Assembly: GCF_016862935.1 (NCBI RefSeq)
Contig: NZ_BONX01000011.1
Location: forward strand, 1-64,000
Direction: 5' to 3'
DNA length: 64,000 nt
Source of the DNA: Plantactinospora mayteni
GTDB taxonomy: Bacteria; Actinomycetota; Actinomycetes; Mycobacteriales; Micromonosporaceae
Part shown: positions 60,882 through 64,000 of the stretch, piece by piece
Layout of the letters: every line of letters starts with the position of its first letter
Numbering within the stretch: the first letter of the stretch is position 1
Program-made: the position numbers and the translations under genes
Notes under the pieces: model-generated
The model's input: the letters and a program-made list of their open reading frames with translations, nothing else
Databases searched by the model: none
Told to the model about the DNA's origin: nothing

Positions 60882-62137
60882 CCGCCGGCTCCTCGGGCGT
60901 ACGCGCGGGCTGCGGCCATGCGCTCCACTGTGGATGGGTGACTCGCCCGGTAGAGGTATTCCCACCGGGGCGGATCGGGGTCGGCGAGGTTGACGCTGGA
61001 GAGCCGCCGCTGCATCGCCTCGAAGGAGGCCGGGTCGCCGGTCAGCGCCAGGGCGTGTGCGTCGGCCCGCGCCTCGACCTGCCGGGAGACCCATGCCTGG
61101 GCCGGCGCCGCCACCAGACCGGCCACCGTCACCAGGGCGAGCAGCAGCGGAAACGCCCGTGGCTCGGCCACCGAGTCGACCCCGGCGGCCCGCAGCAGCG
61201 CACCCGACGAGCCGAGCAGATAGAGCGCGACGACCGCCGCCGCCGCGCCGAGCGCACCGGTGAGGGTGCCGGCCAGCACGTCCCGGTCCTTGGCGTGGCC
61301 CAACTCGTGCGCGACCACACTGGCCACCTCGGCGGGCGGCGCCTCGCGCAGCAGGGTGTCGTAGACGACGATCCGCCGGGTCGGACCGAACCCGGAGACG
61401 TACGCGTTGACCGCCCGGGTCCGCCGCGACGCGTCCGCGACCAGCACGTCCTTCACTGGTACGCCGTCGGTGTCGGCCAGCGCCATCAACTCGGTACGCA
61501 GCGGCCCTGGCTCCATCGGGGTGAACCGGTTGAAGATCGGCTCCACCAGCACCGGAAGGATGAAGGAGAGGAGCGTGACCAGCACCGCCGCGCCGGCTGC
61601 CCCGAACGCCCACCACCACCTCGGGGCCAGTCGGATCACCGTGTAGAAGCCGAGCAGCGCCACCGCGCCGATCACGGCGCTGACCGCGTAGGACTTGAGC
61701 AGGTCGACGGTCCACCCGCCCCAGCCCTGGGTGGAGAGCCCGTAGCGGGCCACCACCGCGTGCCGCCAGGCGGCGAACGGCAGGGTTACCAGGTCGGCCA
61801 CCAGCACCACGCCCAGGCCACCGAGCACGGCCTGGGCGATCCAGTTGTCGCCGAAGGGGCGCCCGACCAGGGCGATCAGCTTCGCGCCGAGCGGGGTGAG
61901 GCCGAGCAGCAGGGCGACCACCAGCCCGACGGCCAGCGCACCGTAGCCGCCCGGGCGCAGCGCGGCGGCGAAGGCCCTGCCCCGAGCCACGTCGGCCGGA
62001 TCCAGCTCGTCCAGCGCGGCGAGCTGGTCGGCGCGGGGCGCGGGCGGACGGTGCCACGGCACCAGCAGCGCCGTGGCGACGACGAGCAGCACCACGAGGG
62101 CGACGAGGGTCAGCCCGGCCCAGGCACGCGGCGTCAT
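60878..62137 (-). CDS. M48-family membrane metalloprotease
   Basis: 419 residues from ATG 62137. Several membrane helices (about 6-28, 65-88, 103-122, 147-168, 175-200), then the zinc-protease site VVAHELGHAKDRD with H277, E278 and H281 and the distal acid in ARADAHALAL. The layout is CAAX-prenyl-protease-1/HtpX type. Bacterial members take part in membrane-protein quality control. It is cotranscribed with the mannosyltransferase (TTGA overlap). Confidence 0.92.
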   Translation of the reverse strand: MTPRAWAGLTLVALVVLLVVATALLVPWHRPPAPRADQLAALDELDPADVARGRAFAAALRPGGYGALAVGLVVALLLGLTPLGAKLIALVGRPFGDNWIAQAVLGGLGVVLVADLVTLPFAAWRHAVVARYGLSTQGWGGWTVDLLKSYAVSAVIGAVALLGFYTVIRLAPRWWWAFGAAGAAVLVTLLSFILPVLVEPIFNRFTPMEPGPLRTELMALADTDGVPVKDVLVADASRRTRAVNAYVSGFGPTRRIVVYDTLLREAPPAEVASVVAHELGHAKDRDVLAGTLTGALGAAAAVVALYLLGSSGALLRAAGVDSVAEPRAFPLLLALVTVAGLVAAPAQAWVSRQVEARADAHALALTGDPASFEAMQRRLSSVNLADPDPPRWEYLYRASHPSTVERMAAARAYARGAGG

Positions 62138-62241
62138 GCCGTCGCCCGTACCCGCTCGGTCATCCGATCCGCCCTTCGCCAGCCCGATCGCGCGGCCAAT
62201 CCTATGCCGGACCGCCCGTCGGAATCCCGCTGGCGGCCGGA

Positions 62242-62466
62242 CTACGCGACCCGGCGGCGTCGGCGCCGGTTGGCGAGCCGCAGCGGCGCCGAGACCGGGG
62301 CGTCCAGGATCTCGACGTCGAAGCCGGCCCGGGTGAAGACCTCGATCGCGTGCATCTCGTCGGCGGTCAGCGCGGCCTGCCCGGGTGGCTGGTCCAGCAG
62401 GGCACTCACCAGGCACCCGGAACAGGCCGCACCCCGCAGGGTGCAACCGTCGCAGTCGATGAGCAT
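62242..62466 (-). CDS. Small CxxC-x5-CxxC protein
   Basis: 74 residues from ATG 62466 (ribosome site GAGGAGTGAGCAG). N-terminus IDCDGCTLRGAACSGCLVSA has four cysteines in CxxC...CxxC spacing, likely a zinc site. The middle ALTADEMHAIEVFTRAGFDV is amphipathic, the C-terminus is Arg-rich (ANRRRRRRVA). A RecA-NDp-like promoter lies at 62532-62554. Conserved small actinobacterial protein; role unknown. The promoter suggests induction by DNA damage, an inference that needs a test. Confidence 0.75.
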   Translation of the reverse strand: MLIDCDGCTLRGAACSGCLVSALLDQPPGQAALTADEMHAIEVFTRAGFDVEILDAPVSAPLRLANRRRRRRVA

Positions 62467-62868
62467 CTGCTCACTCCTCAAAGCAGCGGGAGACGGCGGT
62501 TGTCGTGACGCGGCCACCGTCCGTGACATCGACGCTAGAACAGGGGTACGACAAAACCTCCGTTGCCGCCCAACGCCCCCATCAGGATGATCAACGGACA
62601 AAGGGCGCCGGGCGTATCGCGGGCGCTCCCCGGGGTGGGGACAACGGTCGTCGGGAGCGCCTCGCCCAGCGTTCGTCGCCGACGTTCCTCGCCGAGCGGT
62701 TCGTCGCCAACGGTTCTCGCTCCGGGCGGAGCCGAGCGTTCTCGCTCCGAGCGTTCTCGCTCCGAGCGGAGCCGAGCGTAGCCGCCCGGGCAACGTCGCA
62801 CGGCCCCCCGGCAACGGCACCGTCGGCCCGTCACCCGTCGGAGGCGGGTTGCCCGGCGGGCGCGCTGC
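62467..62868. other. 402-nt intergenic region with repeats
   Basis: Holds the promoter at 62532-62554 and, at 62712-62777, three copies of GTTCTCGCTCC(G/A)GC, two of them followed by GGAGCCGAGC. I see no gene in it. Confidence 0.7.
62532..62554 (-). promoter_or_regulatory. RecA-NDp-like promoter
   Basis: On the minus strand TTGTCG (62554-62549), 11 nt, then TAGCGT (62537-62532). The mycobacterial LexA-independent DNA-damage promoter (RecA-NDp, PafBC-dependent) has TTGTCA, 11 nt, TAGTGT. Sixty-six bases before ATG 62466. Confidence 0.55.
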
Positions 62869-64000
62869 TCAGGAGCGGGCGAGCCGGCGGAGCAGGGAGT
62901 CCGCGCCGAGCGGATAGGCGCCGTGCCGGCGTACCCCGTCGGCGACCTCGCGGTCGGAGGAGACCACCACGATCGGCCGGCCGGCCGGCTCGGCCCGGAC
63001 CAGCCGGCGGATCAGGTCGTCGGCGGTCTCGCCCTTCCGGGAGAACAGCACCCGTACCCCGCGCGGCGAGGGCGGCAGCCCGTGCATCCGCTCGGCGCCG
63101 TCGAAGACGACCGTCACCTCGTCACCGGTCTGCGCCGCGATGCCGCCGAGGCCGGTGATCAGACGCTTGCGCTGCTGCTCCAGGGACATGTCGCCGAAGC
63201 CGCGCTTGGTGACGTTGTAGCCGTCCACCACCAGGTGCGCCCGGGGCAGCGCCAGCAACTCGTCCAGCCGGGCCGGGTCGTCGGTGTCCAGCGCACGGGC
63301 CGAGTTGGCGGCCGCCGGGCGCTCGGCGAACGCGTCGGCGACGTAGTCGGCCGGCAACCGGTCGGCGGGATCGAGGGCGAGTTCCCTGCGCAGCCCGACG
63401 GCGGCCCGGCCGATCGTCTCCAGCAGCAGCCAGAGCCGGGCGTCGTCGACCGAGCGGGCCTCCTTGGCCGTCTGCCGGACCGCACCGGCGGTCGCCTCGG
63501 CCTCGGCCAGCCGGGCCCGTACCCGGCGCAGCTCCGCCTCGTGGTCGGCCGTGGCCCGGTTGGCCCGGCCCTTCTCGGTGGCCAGCAGCTCGGCCGCCCG
63601 CCGCTGCCCGGCCTGGGTCTCCCGCAGCGTCCGGCCCAGTACCCGGTTCTCCTCGCGGAGCTGGCCCAACTCCTCCCGGAGCCGGGCCACCTCGTCGCGC
63701 AGCTTGTCCGCCTCCACCTTCGCCACCGCACGGTCGTGCTCGGCCCGGGTGGCCCGCTGTTCGGCCTCGCGGACCAGTTCGGCGACGACCGCGCTGTCCA
63801 CCTCGGCCCGGACCGCCGCACCGGCATCCTCGACCAGGTGACGCCAGCCCGGCGGCCGGGTCAGGTAGGCGAGCGCGGCGACCTCCACCGGATCGGCGGC
63901 GGCCGGACTTCCCCCGGAGACCACCACGGACCCGAGTTCGCCGGCCTCGGAGAGCACCCGGCTGGCCACCCGCTGCCGGAACAGCGGGTCGGCGGCGAGC
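62869..64000 (-). CDS. NYN-domain RNA-binding/nuclease-like protein, truncated by window edge
   Basis: The last 377 residues of a protein whose start lies beyond 64000; the frame stays open to the edge. A coiled-coil (about residues 80-180 of the visible part, REENRVLGRTLRETQAGQRR) is followed by an NYN/PIN-like domain: HLVVDGYNVTKRGFGDMSLE with the catalytic Asp, VTVVFDGAERM and VVVSSDREVADGVRRHGAY. The NYN fold cleaves or binds RNA with acidic residues. Coiled-coil plus NYN is a known actinobacterial build. Function not established. Confidence 0.9.
   Translation of the reverse strand, partial: LAADPLFRQRVASRVLSEAGELGSVVVSGGSPAAADPVEVAALAYLTRPPGWRHLVEDAGAAVRAEVDSAVVAELVREAEQRATRAEHDRAVAKVEADKLRDEVARLREELGQLREENRVLGRTLRETQAGQRRAAELLATEKGRANRATADHEAELRRVRARLAEAEATAGAVRQTAKEARSVDDARLWLLLETIGRAAVGLRRELALDPADRLPADYVADAFAERPAAANSARALDTDDPARLDELLALPRAHLVVDGYNVTKRGFGDMSLEQQRKRLITGLGGIAAQTGDEVTVVFDGAERMHGLPPSPRGVRVLFSRKGETADDLIRRLVRAEPAGRPIVVVSSDREVADGVRRHGAYPLGADSLLRRLARS

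Overview
The window is a contiguous chromosomal segment of a very GC-rich (about 73%) actinomycete. XRE/DUF5753-DUF397 pairs, a SARP regulator, class F sortase, DUF4397, an RNase AS homologue and a PimB-like mannosyltransferase, with frequent GTG/TTG starts and 4-nt ATGA/GTGA overlaps, point to Micromonosporaceae (Micromonospora/Plantactinospora/Actinoplanes type). This placement is inference; there is no rRNA gene to fix it. I found no transposase, phage gene, tRNA, rRNA or CRISPR array.

Left part (1-17.7 kb): the C-terminal part of an MFS transporter, a HAD-like protein, a HIT protein with a problematic start, an ECF sigma factor with a membrane partner, a P-loop protein, two small coupled Cys-containing proteins, a first XRE-DUF397 module, two convergent secreted proteins, an FtsX-type ABC transporter divergent from its probable two-component system, a 2H phosphoesterase, a CBM2-GH18 chitinase and a glutathione peroxidase.

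Middle part (17.7-43.4 kb): a TrmB/LuxR-type regulator divergent from a large subtilase, a DUF4397 protein coupled to a class F sortase, DUF2203, proC, a phosphofructokinase with pyrophosphate-type residues, RNase AS, a Crp/Fnr regulator, a zinc-ribbon/cyclase/AAA protein that seems to begin at an ATC codon, an acyltransferase, otsA, an alpha/beta hydrolase without its nucleophile serine coupled to an FAD monooxygenase, a DUF4132 protein and a second XRE-DUF397 module whose promoter matches the first in sequence and spacing.

The most interesting region is 43.5-50.2 kb. A SARP regulator is followed by three perfect heptamers CCGTAGA at 11-bp period (the classic SARP operator geometry), then a 59-residue peptide with eight cysteines, a tiny ORF, a membrane-anchored TlpA-like thiol oxidoreductase, an ABC exporter and an S26 signal peptidase. 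This reads as a self-contained system that makes, folds, exports and trims a disulfide-rich peptide.

Right part (50.3-64 kb) is mostly core: an EEP-fold hydrolase, ROK glucokinase, a low-complexity protein, an SRPBCC protein, acyl-CoA ligase, a NarL-type two-component system, DUF4395 plus thioredoxin-like protein, PimB-type mannosyltransferase, M48 protease, a small zinc-binding-like protein with a RecA-NDp-like promoter, and the C-terminal part of an NYN-domain protein. A recurring feature is short tandem repeats of unrelated sequence sitting exactly at stop codons between genes.
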